Below are positions 1 through 6,138 of a stretch of 9,595 nt of DNA, one piece after another. Made by a program: the position numbers and the translations under genes. Origin of the DNA: Clostridiales bacterium UBA4717 (GTDB lineage Bacteria > Bacillota > Clostridia > Oscillospirales > CAG-272); NCBI GenBank assembly GCA_002404395.1, contig DHJP01000105.1:405-9999 (forward strand), written 5' to 3'. The first letter of the stretch is position 1; every line of letters begins with the position of its first letter. Below the pieces are notes generated by a model, which saw only the letters and a list, made by a program, of their open reading frames with translations, ran no database searches and was not told the origin of the DNA.

Positions 1-650
1 AGCTCGACCATGCTCCAATCGGCTTCGTAACGGTCCATGGTAATCTTCATGCGTCCGCCGCCCGAAGCGATCATGATATCAAAATCATTGCTTCTGAGCG
101 AGTTCAGAAATTCTTCAAACGGCAGAATATAATCAAGCGCGGAGGTTTCGCCTACGTCGCGTCCGTCGATCAGAATGTGTATTCTGACGCGTTTTACCTT
201 TTCTTCTTTGGCTTTAAGGATCATTGCCTTGAGATGATCAATGTGCGAGTGAACGTTTCCGTCGGAGAAAAGTCCGATAAAGTGGAGAGTTGAGCCGTCG
301 CCGAGGTTTCCAATCAGCGTTTTCCAAGTGTCGGAGGCAAAGATCTTGCCGGATTCTATCGACTGAGTAACAAGCTTTGCGCCCTGTGCGAAGACCTGTC
401 CGGCGCCGAGTGCGTTGTGGCCGACCTCGGAGTTGCCCATGTCATCGTCCGACGGCAGACCTACTGCGGTTCCGTGAGCTTTCAGCTTAAGCATCGGATA
501 GTTTTCTCTCAGCATATCAAGCGTAGGGGTATACGCTTCGGCAACCGCATTTCCCGCGCTGTCGGGCGCGAGTCCGACGCCGTCCATTACTATTGTTACG
601 ACCGGGCCTTCAACGCCCGCGAAGTTTTTTAGCTTTTTTAACTGTGCCAT
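1..650 (-). CDS. gpmI: 2,3-bisphosphoglycerate-independent phosphoglycerate mutase, plant-type, N-terminal part
   Basis: This enzyme interconverts 3-phosphoglycerate and 2-phosphoglycerate in cytosolic glycolysis, using two Mn ions and a phosphoserine intermediate. Only the first 216 codons are here; the gene runs off the left edge, and the family is about 510-560 residues. Translating the minus strand from ATG at 650 gives the metal-ligand motif MDGVG (D23), then GLPSDDDMGNSEVGHNALGAG at about 64-84 with the catalytic serine S74, GLFSDGNVHSHIDHL at about 125-139, DGRDVGE at about 165, and ASGGGRMKITMDRYEADW near the edge. The forms KAHGTAVGLPSDDD and ASGGGRM.TMDRYE.DW match the plant/eukaryote-like subfamily rather than the Bacillus type. 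The start is fixed by GGAGG (plus 656-660) five bases upstream. It is transcribed divergently from glyA from its own promoter behind a long structured leader. Family call is certain; the C-terminal half is not visible. Confidence 0.97.
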   Translation of the reverse strand, partial: MAQLKKLKNFAGVEGPVVTIVMDGVGLAPDSAGNAVAEAYTPTLDMLRENYPMLKLKAHGTAVGLPSDDDMGNSEVGHNALGAGQVFAQGAKLVTQSIESGKIFASDTWKTLIGNLGDGSTLHFIGLFSDGNVHSHIDHLKAMILKAKEEKVKRVRIHILIDGRDVGETSALDYILPFEEFLNSLRSNDFDIMIASGGGRMKITMDRYEADWSMVE

Positions 651-830
651 AATGACCTCCATGTCGGCGTAGCCGACTCAAACAGTGATCGGTTGTTTCA
701 TGTCGATTGCGTCTGAATTGCGATGCGAGCTTTGCGTGCGCAACCGACTCCGAAGGTTTCGGACGCCGCCCGATAATACGTCGGCGTGAAAGAAAAGGAA
801 TGACCCGGACCGCAAAAGTCCTACCATAAC
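651..830 (-). promoter_or_regulatory. Long structured 5' leader of gpmI
   Basis: From the predicted transcription start near 830 to the gpmI ATG at 650 there are about 180 nt with no convincing ORF but several inverted repeats (plus-strand positions): 807-810 with 818-821; ACGCCG 763-768 with CGGCGT 782-787; TCCGAA 749-754 with TTCGGA 758-763; TTGCG 732-736 with CGCAA 739-743; and the SD-abutting hairpin 663-677. The octamer GTCGGCGT occurs twice, at 663-670 and 780-787, so the early copy could compete for the 5' arm of the SD hairpin. I recognise no known riboswitch class. Together with the glyA promoter this accounts for the 651-1022 intergenic space. Confidence 0.5.
661..677 (-). promoter_or_regulatory. 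SD-abutting hairpin element, copy 1 (gpmI)
   Basis: In transcript sense this reads GTCGGC-TAC-GCCGAC-AT followed immediately by GGAGG and the gpmI start. It is a 6-bp stem with a 3-nt loop, ending 10 nt before the ATG. The 26 nt at 661-686 match 24 of 26 bases of the hslO copy at 4676-4701. There is no T-tract after the stem, so it is not an intrinsic terminator. Role unknown: it could modulate ribosome access or be a dispersed palindromic repeat. Confidence 0.6.
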
Positions 831-836
831 ATATAT

Positions 837-864
837 ATTATACCCGTTTTTTGCGAAATGTCAA
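837..864 (-). promoter_or_regulatory. gpmI promoter
   Basis: On the minus strand a perfect -35 TTGACA (plus 859-864) and a perfect -10 TATAAT (plus 837-842) are separated by 16 bp. This places transcription start near 830 and implies a leader of roughly 180 nt before gpmI. It is a sigma-A-type vegetative promoter. Confidence 0.85.
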
Positions 865-943
865 TAAATACCCGCTCATGTTTTCGTATTTTTAATGTTT
901 TGTACCGAAATTCGGCAAAATTCAATTAAAATTGCCGCTTCTC

Positions 944-972
944 TTGATATATTTGCAAAAATGCTGTATAAT
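944..972 (+). promoter_or_regulatory. glyA promoter
   Basis: TTGATA at 944-949 and TATAAT at 967-972 are separated by 17 bp, 44 nt before the glyA RBS region. The -35 has one mismatch. Predicted transcription start is about 979, giving a short leader of about 45 nt with no riboswitch. It is divergent from the gpmI promoter, with about 80 bp between the two -35 boxes. Confidence 0.85.
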
Positions 973-1022
973 GTTTCGGTAAGCATTCGATTTTTTACGA
1001 GAGAAAGGGCAGGTACTTTGTA

Positions 1023-2276
1023 ATGGCAATAGTCAGAGATATTATGGATTTTATTTGCGAAAAGGATCCCGAGGTCGGCGCGGCTGTAAAAAGCGAGTTT
1101 AAAAGACAGCAGAGAGGTCTTGAGCTGATAGCTTCTGAAAACGTGGTCTCTCCCGCGGTCATGGCAACGATGGCGACCGTTCTGACCAACAAATACGCCG
1201 AGGGGTATCCCGGACACCGTTATTACGGCGGCTGTGAGTGTGTGGATATTGCCGAAGAAATTGCCAGAGAACGCGCCTGCACCCTTTTCGGCGCAGAGCA
1301 CGCCAATGTTCAGCCTCACAGCGGAGCACAGGCGAATCTTGCCGCATATATGGCGCTTATAAACCCAGGCGATACGGTGCTCGGAATGAATCTGGCTCAC
1401 GGCGGTCATCTTACTCACGGAAGCCCGGTGAACGCTTCGGGAAAGACCTACAACTTTGTTCCGTACGGCGTCGACGACGTCACTGAGCGCATAGATTACG
1501 ACAAGCTTGAAGAGATCGCGCTTGCAAACAAGCCGAAGCTTATCGTTGCCGGCGCGTCGGCTTATCCGAGAATAATTGATTTTGAGCGCATATCTCAGAT
1601 CGCCAAAAAGGTCGGCGCGTATTTTATGGTGGATATGGCGCATATCGCCGGACTTGTGGCGGCGGGACTTCATCCGAATCCGGTAGAGTATGCCGATGTC
1701 GTGACTACAACTACTCATAAAACGCTCAGAGGTCCGCGCGGCGGTATGATCCTTTGCCGCGAGTCGCTTGCAAAGCAGATCGACAAGGCGATATTCCCGG
1801 GCACGCAGGGCGGTCCGCTCATGCATATAATCGCTGCAAAAGCAGTGGCTCTCGGGGAGGCGCTGAGACCCGAGTTCAAGGAATATCAGCGAAAGATCGT
1901 GGATAATGCTCAGGCACTTGCAGGAGCGCTTACCGATAACGGACTTAAGTTGGTGTCGGGCGGTACCGACAATCATCTTATGCTCGTTGACCTGCGCGAC
2001 ACCGGCGTGACCGGAAAAGAACTTGAAAAGCGTCTTGACGAGGTCTATATAACCGTAAACAAGAACGCTATACCCAATGATCCTCAGTCTCCCTTTATTA
2101 CCAGCGGTATCCGGTTGGGAACTCCGGCAGTGACTTCGCGCGGACTCGGCACGGATGAAATGAAGCTGCTCGGCAAGCTGATCGCATTGAGCGTAAAGGA
2201 TTTTGAAAACAACGCCGAAACGATCCGCAAAAAGGTGACCGAGATCTGCGAAAAGTACCCGCTTTATGCCGACTGA
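1023..2276 (+). CDS. glyA: Serine hydroxymethyltransferase
   Basis: A PLP-dependent cytosolic enzyme that converts serine and tetrahydrofolate to glycine and 5,10-methylene-tetrahydrofolate, the main source of one-carbon units. The 417 residues match the usual bacterial length of about 410-420. Visible landmarks are [16 protein letters not shown] (31-46), the active-site segment [15 protein letters not shown] (56-70), [11 protein letters not shown] (95-105), [13 protein letters not shown] (203-215), and the PLP-lysine motif [14 protein letters not shown] with K233 (codon 1719-1721). The ATG start is supported by the purine-rich AGAAAGGGCAGG upstream and its own consensus promoter. It is separated by 138 nt from the next gene, which has a separate promoter. 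I see no clear hairpin terminator after it, so some read-through is possible. No unusual substitutions seen. Confidence 0.98.
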   Translation: MAIVRDIMDFICEKDPEVGAAVKSEFKRQQRGLELIASENVVSPAVMATMATVLTNKYAEGYPGHRYYGGCECVDIAEEIARERACTLFGAEHANVQPHSGAQANLAAYMALINPGDTVLGMNLAHGGHLTHGSPVNASGKTYNFVPYGVDDVTERIDYDKLEEIALANKPKLIVAGASAYPRIIDFERISQIAKKVGAYFMVDMAHIAGLVAAGLHPNPVEYADVVTTTTHKTLRGPRGGMILCRESLAKQIDKAIFPGTQGGPLMHIIAAKAVALGEALRPEFKEYQRKIVDNAQALAGALTDNGLKLVSGGTDNHLMLVDLRDTGVTGKELEKRLDEVYITVNKNAIPNDPQSPFITSGIRLGTPAVTSRGLGTDEMKLLGKLIALSVKDFENNAETIRKKVTEICEKYPLYAD

Positions 2277-2322
2277 GGTGTTTGCTTTAACTAATAAATT
2301 TGCCGAACCGTGCTTGAGTCTA

Positions 2323-2352
2323 TTGACAAAAGTACCAATAATATGATATCAT
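2323..2352 (+). promoter_or_regulatory. Promoter of the minD-like/mgsA-like pair
   Basis: A perfect TTGACA lies at 2323-2328 and TATCAT at 2347-2352, with an 18-bp spacer. The -10 sits inside a perfect 10-bp palindrome ATGATATCAT (2343-2352), which could be an operator or chance in AT-rich DNA. The leader to the ATG at 2415 is about 55 nt. Confidence 0.65.
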
Positions 2353-2414
2353 TATGAGTGTAAATGATAAAATGGTTATAAAAATACGGAAACTCGTTAC
2401 TCTCGGAGAAAATT

Positions 2415-3215
2415 ATGGTTAAGACCGTACTGATCACTTCCTGCAAGGGCGGGATAGGTAAATCTACCGTCGCGGCAAATCTTGCTATGGCGCTGGCTAT
2501 GGCAGGACATACGGTGATTGCGGTCGACTGTGATTTTTCCATGAGGTGCTTGGATCTGATTATGGGTCATGAGAATGATGCTCTGTTCAATCTGCATGAT
2601 GTGATCGCCGGTAAATGCGGCGTATCCAAAGCACTTGTCAGAGATAGTCGGGTTTCGGGGCTGTATTTTCTGGCGGCGCCGTCGAGCCGAACGGCGATTA
2701 TCGACAAGGACGGGTTTGCGGAGCTTGCGGCTGAGCTGAAAGCTACGGAGCTTGACGGCAGATTTGCCGATTATATCATTCTCGACGCGCCCGGCGCGGA
2801 TGATGAGTCGATAGACGTGACCGCTCCGGTCTGCGATGAAGCGATAATCGTCTGCTCGCATATGCCGTCTGCGATCCGCGCAGCGGAATATACGGGCGAG
2901 CTGTTGAGCGAGCGCGGCGTTGAGTCGCGAAGTCTGCTTATTAACAGCTTTGATGTCAAAAGCGCGTTGCAATCGAAACGTATCGGAATCATTGAGATGA
3001 TCGACACCTCGGGGACAAAGCTTATCGGAATAGTACCCTTTGACCGCACGCTTATGCTTGCACAGGAAAAAGGTAAGCTGATCGACTCTTTTACGCGCAA
3101 GAACAATGCAAGAGCGGCTTTTTTGAACATTGCGGAGCGGCTTGAGGGCAGGCAGATTCCGCTGTTTCGGAACTTTGAGGGCAGAGAATACCGAAAGCTT
3201 TTACAGGGCGGATAA
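2415..3215 (+). CDS. minD: MinD-like ParA/MinD-family ATPase
   Basis: 266 residues, the standard MinD length. MinD dimerises with ATP on the inner face of the membrane and recruits MinC to block polar Z-rings. The deviant Walker A SCKGGIGKST (9-18) has signature K11 and catalytic-loop K16. Then come VDCDF (D38, D40) and RCLDLIMG (44-51), very close to the MinD signature for that region, and a Walker B/switch II IILDAPGADDES (121-132), where canonical MinD has DSPAGIE. The C-terminus (about 250-266, ending YRKLLQGG) is only weakly amphipathic compared with the usual membrane-targeting helix rich in Phe, Leu and Lys. No minC or minE is in the window. The start has GGAG (2405-2408) six bases upstream. 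The mgsA-like gene follows after 56 nt with no terminator, suggesting co-transcription. It could instead be a MinD paralogue with another partner; the family is certain, a septum-site role is inferred. Confidence 0.85.
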   Translation: MVKTVLITSCKGGIGKSTVAANLAMALAMAGHTVIAVDCDFSMRCLDLIMGHENDALFNLHDVIAGKCGVSKALVRDSRVSGLYFLAAPSSRTAIIDKDGFAELAAELKATELDGRFADYIILDAPGADDESIDVTAPVCDEAIIVCSHMPSAIRAAEYTGELLSERGVESRSLLINSFDVKSALQSKRIGIIEMIDTSGTKLIGIVPFDRTLMLAQEKGKLIDSFTRKNNARAAFLNIAERLEGRQIPLFRNFEGREYRKLLQGG

Positions 3216-3271
3216 CAGAAGCGCGGACTTTGACAGTATTTACGGTGAATGATAGAAAGGGTTGAAATCAA

Positions 3272-3709
3272 ATGGTAATAGCACTTATTGCAGACGATAA
3301 GAAAAAAGAGCTGATGACGCAGTTTTGCATTGCATATTGCGGAATACTCAGTAAACATACATTGTGTGCTACCGGAATAACCGGCAAATACATATCCGAG
3401 GCGACCGGGCTTAAGATCGAAAAGCTTTTGTCGGGCACCAGCGGCGGAGCCGAGCAGATCACGTCCAGAATTGCGTACAATGAAATAGATATGGTGCTCT
3501 TTTTCAGAGATGCAAGCGGAGAAATGCTTGATACCGAAGTTGAAAACAACCTGCTTCGTATGTGCGACGTGTCGAATGTGCCGCTCGCTACGAATATTGC
3601 TACTGCCGAAGTGCTTGTAATGGCGCTTGAAAGCGGCGGTCTTGATTGGAGAAATATAGTTAATCCGACTTCCGAGTACAATCAGCATAAAGCTAAGAAA
3701 AGCGTATAA
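3272..3709 (+). CDS. Methylglyoxal-synthase-like protein lacking catalytic residues
   Basis: 145 residues that align without gaps to bacterial MgsA, which turns dihydroxyacetone phosphate into methylglyoxal and phosphate. Fold landmarks are IALIADDKKKE (3-13), ATGITGKYISEATG (33-46), LSGTSGG (53-59), FFRD (77-80) and PLATNIATAE (104-113). Against E. coli MgsA recalled from memory (offset 11), the phosphate-pocket positions K12, T34, T37, S54 and G55 are kept, and so are D9 and D80. The catalytic positions are replaced: His19 is D8, Asp71 is A60 (GGD became GGA), His98 is D87 and Asp101 is V90. Normal length and an open frame argue against a decaying pseudogene. It is likely catalytically dead and possibly a ligand-binding regulator, like the MGS-like domain of carbamoyl-phosphate synthetase. 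RBS AGAAAGGG at 3254-3261. It shares the transcript of the MinD-like gene. Annotation pipelines will probably call it mgsA. Confidence 0.88.
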   Translation: MVIALIADDKKKELMTQFCIAYCGILSKHTLCATGITGKYISEATGLKIEKLLSGTSGGAEQITSRIAYNEIDMVLFFRDASGEMLDTEVENNLLRMCDVSNVPLATNIATAEVLVMALESGGLDWRNIVNPTSEYNQHKAKKSV

Positions 3710-3721
3710 AAATATTGAATA

Positions 3722-3775
3722 ATGCAGACGAGCCGCGGAAGATTCAAGTCACCGCGGCTCGTCTGCATATTTTTG
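3722..3775. terminator. Bidirectional terminator between convergent genes
   Basis: A perfect 17-bp stem, 3722-3738 paired with 3752-3768, has a 13-nt loop and is followed on the plus strand by ATATTTTTGTGTTT. It lies between the convergent mgsA-like gene and hslO. On the minus strand the stem is followed by a weaker T-rich run, so it probably stops both transcripts. Confidence 0.9.
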
Positions 3776-3778
3776 TGT

Positions 3779-4663
3779 TTATATAAGATATTTGTTCATC
3801 TGCTCCTTTGAAAAGGCATATTTCTTTTTGCAGAACTGACAGCATATTTCAATGCTTTCGGGCTTTCCCTCTGCTTTGCACTCATCAAAAAGCTCCGTCA
3901 GATCCTTCTTGCCGATACTGATAAGCGCACGTTCCATGCGTTCGCGTGAGCAGTCACAGCAATAGCCGACTTCAAGCTCGTCGAATATGTCGTATTCGAT
4001 ACCTGCAAGCGCTAGATCGAGCACCTCCTTTTCGCTCATGCCTTTGTCAAAAAGCGCGGATATGCTGTCAAATGTGGCAAGATTTTGTTCGAGTCTCGAT
4101 ACAGTCTCTTCGTCTGCATACGGCAACAGGGATATAAGCAATCCTCCTGCGGCGCGGCAGGTGCGGTCGGGATTGACAAGGACTCCGAGTGCACACGCGG
4201 AAGGTGTTTGCTCACTTGAGGCAAAGTACTCGGTAATATCTTCGGCAATTTCGCCGCTGACCAGCTCGATCATGCCGCTGTACGGCTCCTTCAGCCCGAT
4301 GTCCTTTACTACGCTGAGCGTACCGTGCCCTACGGCTCCCGACACGTCAAGCTTGCCGCTTGGTTTGCGCGGAATATCGGTTTCCGGATTTTCAATGTAA
4401 CCTTTGACGTTACCCATATAATCGGATACCGCAAGAGTAGTGCCGGCAGGGCCGTCGCATTTGATCGTCAGCGTAAGGGTGTTGCCCTTGTCTTTGAGCA
4501 TACAGCCCATCAGGGATGCGGCACTCAGAGTGCGTCCGAGTAAAGCGGTCGCGGTCGGTGCGGTTCGGTGTATCTCAAATGCGGTGTTTACCATATCGGT
4601 AGAATTTATAACAAATGCACGTGCGCTTCCGTCACGTGTCATTGCGCGCAGAATTTTTGCCAT
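3779..4663 (-). CDS. hslO: Redox-regulated chaperone Hsp33
   Basis: A cytosolic holdase activated by oxidative unfolding: Zn release and disulfide formation in a C-terminal cysteine cluster. The 294 residues match the family length. The N-terminal chaperone domain shows RDGSARAFVINSTD (10-23), TAPTATALLGR (35-45) and KCDGPAG (68-74), then SGAVGHGTLSVVKDIGLKEPYSG. The Zn cluster is CDC (C236, C238) and CQFC (C275, C278), with 36 residues between them against the usual 27-32, plus extra cysteines C235, C262 and C274. I chose ATG at 4663 because GGGAAG (plus 4670-4675) lies six bases upstream; an upstream in-frame TTG at 4696 would run through the SD-abutting hairpin and has no SD of its own. 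It is the last gene of the minus-strand cluster, 130 nt after the methyltransferase. Confidence 0.96.
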   Translation of the reverse strand: MAKILRAMTRDGSARAFVINSTDMVNTAFEIHRTAPTATALLGRTLSAASLMGCMLKDKGNTLTLTIKCDGPAGTTLAVSDYMGNVKGYIENPETDIPRKPSGKLDVSGAVGHGTLSVVKDIGLKEPYSGMIELVSGEIAEDITEYFASSEQTPSACALGVLVNPDRTCRAAGGLLISLLPYADEETVSRLEQNLATFDSISALFDKGMSEKEVLDLALAGIEYDIFDELEVGYCCDCSRERMERALISIGKKDLTELFDECKAEGKPESIEICCQFCKKKYAFSKEQMNKYLI

Positions 4664-4675
4664 ACAAAGCTTCCC

Positions 4676-4692
4676 ATGTCGGCGCAGCCGAC
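4676..4692 (-). promoter_or_regulatory. SD-abutting hairpin element, copy 2 (hslO)
   Basis: The transcript reads GTCGGC-TGC-GCCGAC-AT directly followed by the hslO SD GGGAAG, 12 nt before the ATG. Twelve nt upstream of the stem is the 11-mer AAAATTCACGT (plus 4704-4714), also found ahead of copy 3. The element is intercistronic (methyltransferase to hslO, 4664-4793). I saw no promoter in this gap, so the hairpin probably acts at the RNA level if it acts at all. Confidence 0.6.
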
Positions 4693-4793
4693 TCAAAAAG
4701 TTAACGTGAATTTTCGATCCAGCAACGTAAGAGCTAAGCGCGAAAACAGCGATTTCATTCAGCGGAGATCAACTTTCACACTAAGCTTTCCGT

Positions 4794-5552
4794 TCAGTGT
4801 TTTATTGCACGTGCGATAAAATATGCACGGTCATCGGTAGGCTTGAGTGCGCTCATACGATCGTCGCCGAGCACCTCAAGCACTTCAAAACCGGTATCGG
4901 TCAAGCATTTTTCAATATGCTTAATACTGTAACAGCGTTCGCGCTGAGATTCCTCGCTTCGCAGGTAGCTTCCGTCGGGCTGTTCTTCAAAGAAAGTAAG
5001 GTAAAAGTCGCACAGGCGCGTTTTTTCGTTGTAGTAGTTCTGCCATGCGCAGAAAATGCCGTCTGCTTCAAGTATGTAGCTGTTTTGCGAATATATGTTT
5101 TTAAATTTATGCTCGGTGTTTACGTCAAAGATAAAAATGCAGTTCGGTTCAAGATAGTTGTGAACCAATGCAAAACATTTTGCAAGCTCGCCGGAGCGCG
5201 TCAGGTAATTCAGACTGTCAAAGCAACAGTATACCGCCTGGACTGTACCGTACAGCTCAAAATCTGTCATGCTTTGATTCAGAAACAGAATATCGGCCCC
5301 GGCTTCCGACGCGCGTTCGGCTGCGGCTTCAAGCATATCCTCCGAAATATCAACGCCGGTCATGTCGAAGCCGCGGGCGGCAAGCTCTGCGGTCAGCTTG
5401 CCCGTGCCGCAAGCAAGGTCAAGTATCAGCTCCGGTCTTCCGTGCGGCACGATACTTGTTTTTTTTAGCAGAAAATCCGCCAGCTCCGCGTAATCGACCT
5501 CGGTGTTCAAACGGTCGTACAGCCTTGCAAGGTTTGTGTACTGAGCACTCAT
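4794..5552 (-). CDS. Class I SAM-dependent methyltransferase
   Basis: 252 residues, a soluble Rossmann-fold methyltransferase of unknown substrate. Motif I is LILDLACGTGKLT (42-54), the acidic residue ending strand 2 is D68 in TGVDIS, a motif II-like segment NQSMTDFEL lies near 92-100, and CCFDSLNYLT follows at about 110-119. The second half carries the beta strands and aromatic-rich segment (IFDVNTEHKF, FCAWQNYYNEK, YLTFFEEQPDG) seen in clostridial methyltransferases found beside hslO. The start has CGGAG six bases upstream; this SD overlaps the stop of the preceding lipoprotein gene, whose end is 12 nt away, indicating translational coupling. Substrate cannot be told from the sequence. Confidence 0.92.
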   Translation of the reverse strand: MSAQYTNLARLYDRLNTEVDYAELADFLLKKTSIVPHGRPELILDLACGTGKLTAELAARGFDMTGVDISEDMLEAAAERASEAGADILFLNQSMTDFELYGTVQAVYCCFDSLNYLTRSGELAKCFALVHNYLEPNCIFIFDVNTEHKFKNIYSQNSYILEADGIFCAWQNYYNEKTRLCDFYLTFFEEQPDGSYLRSEESQRERCYSIKHIEKCLTDTGFEVLEVLGDDRMSALKPTDDRAYFIARAIKH

Positions 5553-5564
5553 CTGCGACTCCGA

Positions 5565-5999
5565 TCACTGTCTTTTGTATTCCACGCCTTCGATCACAAG
5601 CGTGTCGCCGTCAAGCTCAAACTCAACCGGAAGCAATTGAACTGCATCGTCAACGGATATATCAAGCTCGATCGCGTTAGCGGCAGTGATGCGGTAGGTC
5701 GGCTCGGTCGCGTTCATTTCGTCAATATATTTTATCAGATCATCTTCTTCGATCCCAAAAGCGCTGTAATCGGTAAGCGAGTCGGCGGCGTAAACAAAAT
5801 TGAAGTGTCCGTCGTCGGTAAATTCAAAGCCGTATCCGAACAGATTCTGACCGTCGACCGGGAGCCATTTGCCGACAAGCCCGGATTCAATATATACGTT
5901 GTCTTCGGCGACGCTGCTTTCCGGCTTTTCGGTATTGCCGCAGGACACTGCAAACAGAGCGGTCACTAAAAGCATAAGAATAACAAGTGATTTTTTCAT
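5565..5999 (-). CDS. Small lipoprotein of unknown function
   Basis: 144 residues. A lipoprotein signal peptide MKKSLVILMLLVTALFAVSC has its lipobox Cys at C20, so the mature protein should be anchored to the outer face of the membrane. The mature part begins with a short acidic linker and then VGKWLPVDGQN (42-52), FEFTDDGHFNFVY (58-70), a helical acidic stretch, YRITAANAIELDIS and LDGDTLVIEGVEYKR. This alternating beta pattern resembles small lipocalin-like or DUF-type lipoproteins of Clostridia; I do not recognise a specific family. I chose ATG at 5999, not the in-frame ATG at 6131, because it has GGAAAA upstream and a proper signal peptide. It lies 139 nt after the solute-binding protein and 12 nt before the methyltransferase, in one probable operon. 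Confidence 0.85.
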   Translation of the reverse strand: MKKSLVILMLLVTALFAVSCGNTEKPESSVAEDNVYIESGLVGKWLPVDGQNLFGYGFEFTDDGHFNFVYAADSLTDYSAFGIEEDDLIKYIDEMNATEPTYRITAANAIELDISVDDAVQLLPVEFELDGDTLVIEGVEYKRQ

Positions 6000-6010
6000 T
6001 ATAATTTTCC

Positions 6011-6027
6011 ATACCGCCGTAGGCGGC
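6011..6027 (-). promoter_or_regulatory. SD-abutting hairpin element, copy 3 (small lipoprotein)
   Basis: The transcript reads GCCGCC-TAC-GGCGGT-AT followed directly by the SD GGAAAA, 11 nt before the ATG. Aligned without gaps to copy 1, stem pair 2 changes T-A to C-G and pair 5 changes G-C to C-G, both compensatory; pair 1 changes G-C to G-T (a G-U wobble in RNA). The loop TAC and the trailing AT are unchanged. AAAATTCACGT (plus 6041-6051) precedes it, as in copy 2. Confidence 0.6.
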
Positions 6028-6138
6028 CCGCAAAAAACAGACGTGAATTTTAACAAGGATACGATCTTCACGCAGACCTCACACAAAATTATCGGCGGAT
6101 CTTGTACAGGCTTTGAGTGCACGGCGCTCAATTAACGC

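Noticed and set aside
979..1022. Riboswitch in front of glyA
   Set aside because: The leader is only about 45 nt and has no notable structure.
876..1976. Long open frame of 366 codons on the minus strand opposite glyA
   Set aside because: It lies antisense to an unmistakable serine hydroxymethyltransferase, has a non-protein-like composition with no recognisable domain, and no SD or promoter; it is a codon-bias shadow.
3230..3258. TTGACA at 3230-3235 as a separate promoter for the mgsA-like gene
   Set aside because: The only -10 candidate at proper spacing is TAGAAA, which overlaps the SD and would start transcription a few bases before the ATG.
2771..3688. Open frame of 305 codons on the minus strand across the minD-like and mgsA-like genes
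   Set aside because: It spans two well-supported plus-strand genes and their gap, and shows no family motifs.
4664..4696. Longer hslO starting at an in-frame TTG at 4696
   Set aside because: It would place the hairpin element inside the coding region and has no SD; ATG at 4663 has GGGAAG at good spacing and begins with the conserved N-terminus.
661..6027. The three SD-abutting palindromes as intrinsic terminators
   Set aside because: No T-tract follows any of them in the direction of transcription; each runs straight into an SD.
6000..6131. Extended small lipoprotein starting at ATG 6131
   Set aside because: The extra 44 residues would bury the lipoprotein signal peptide inside the protein; ATG 5999 has its own SD.
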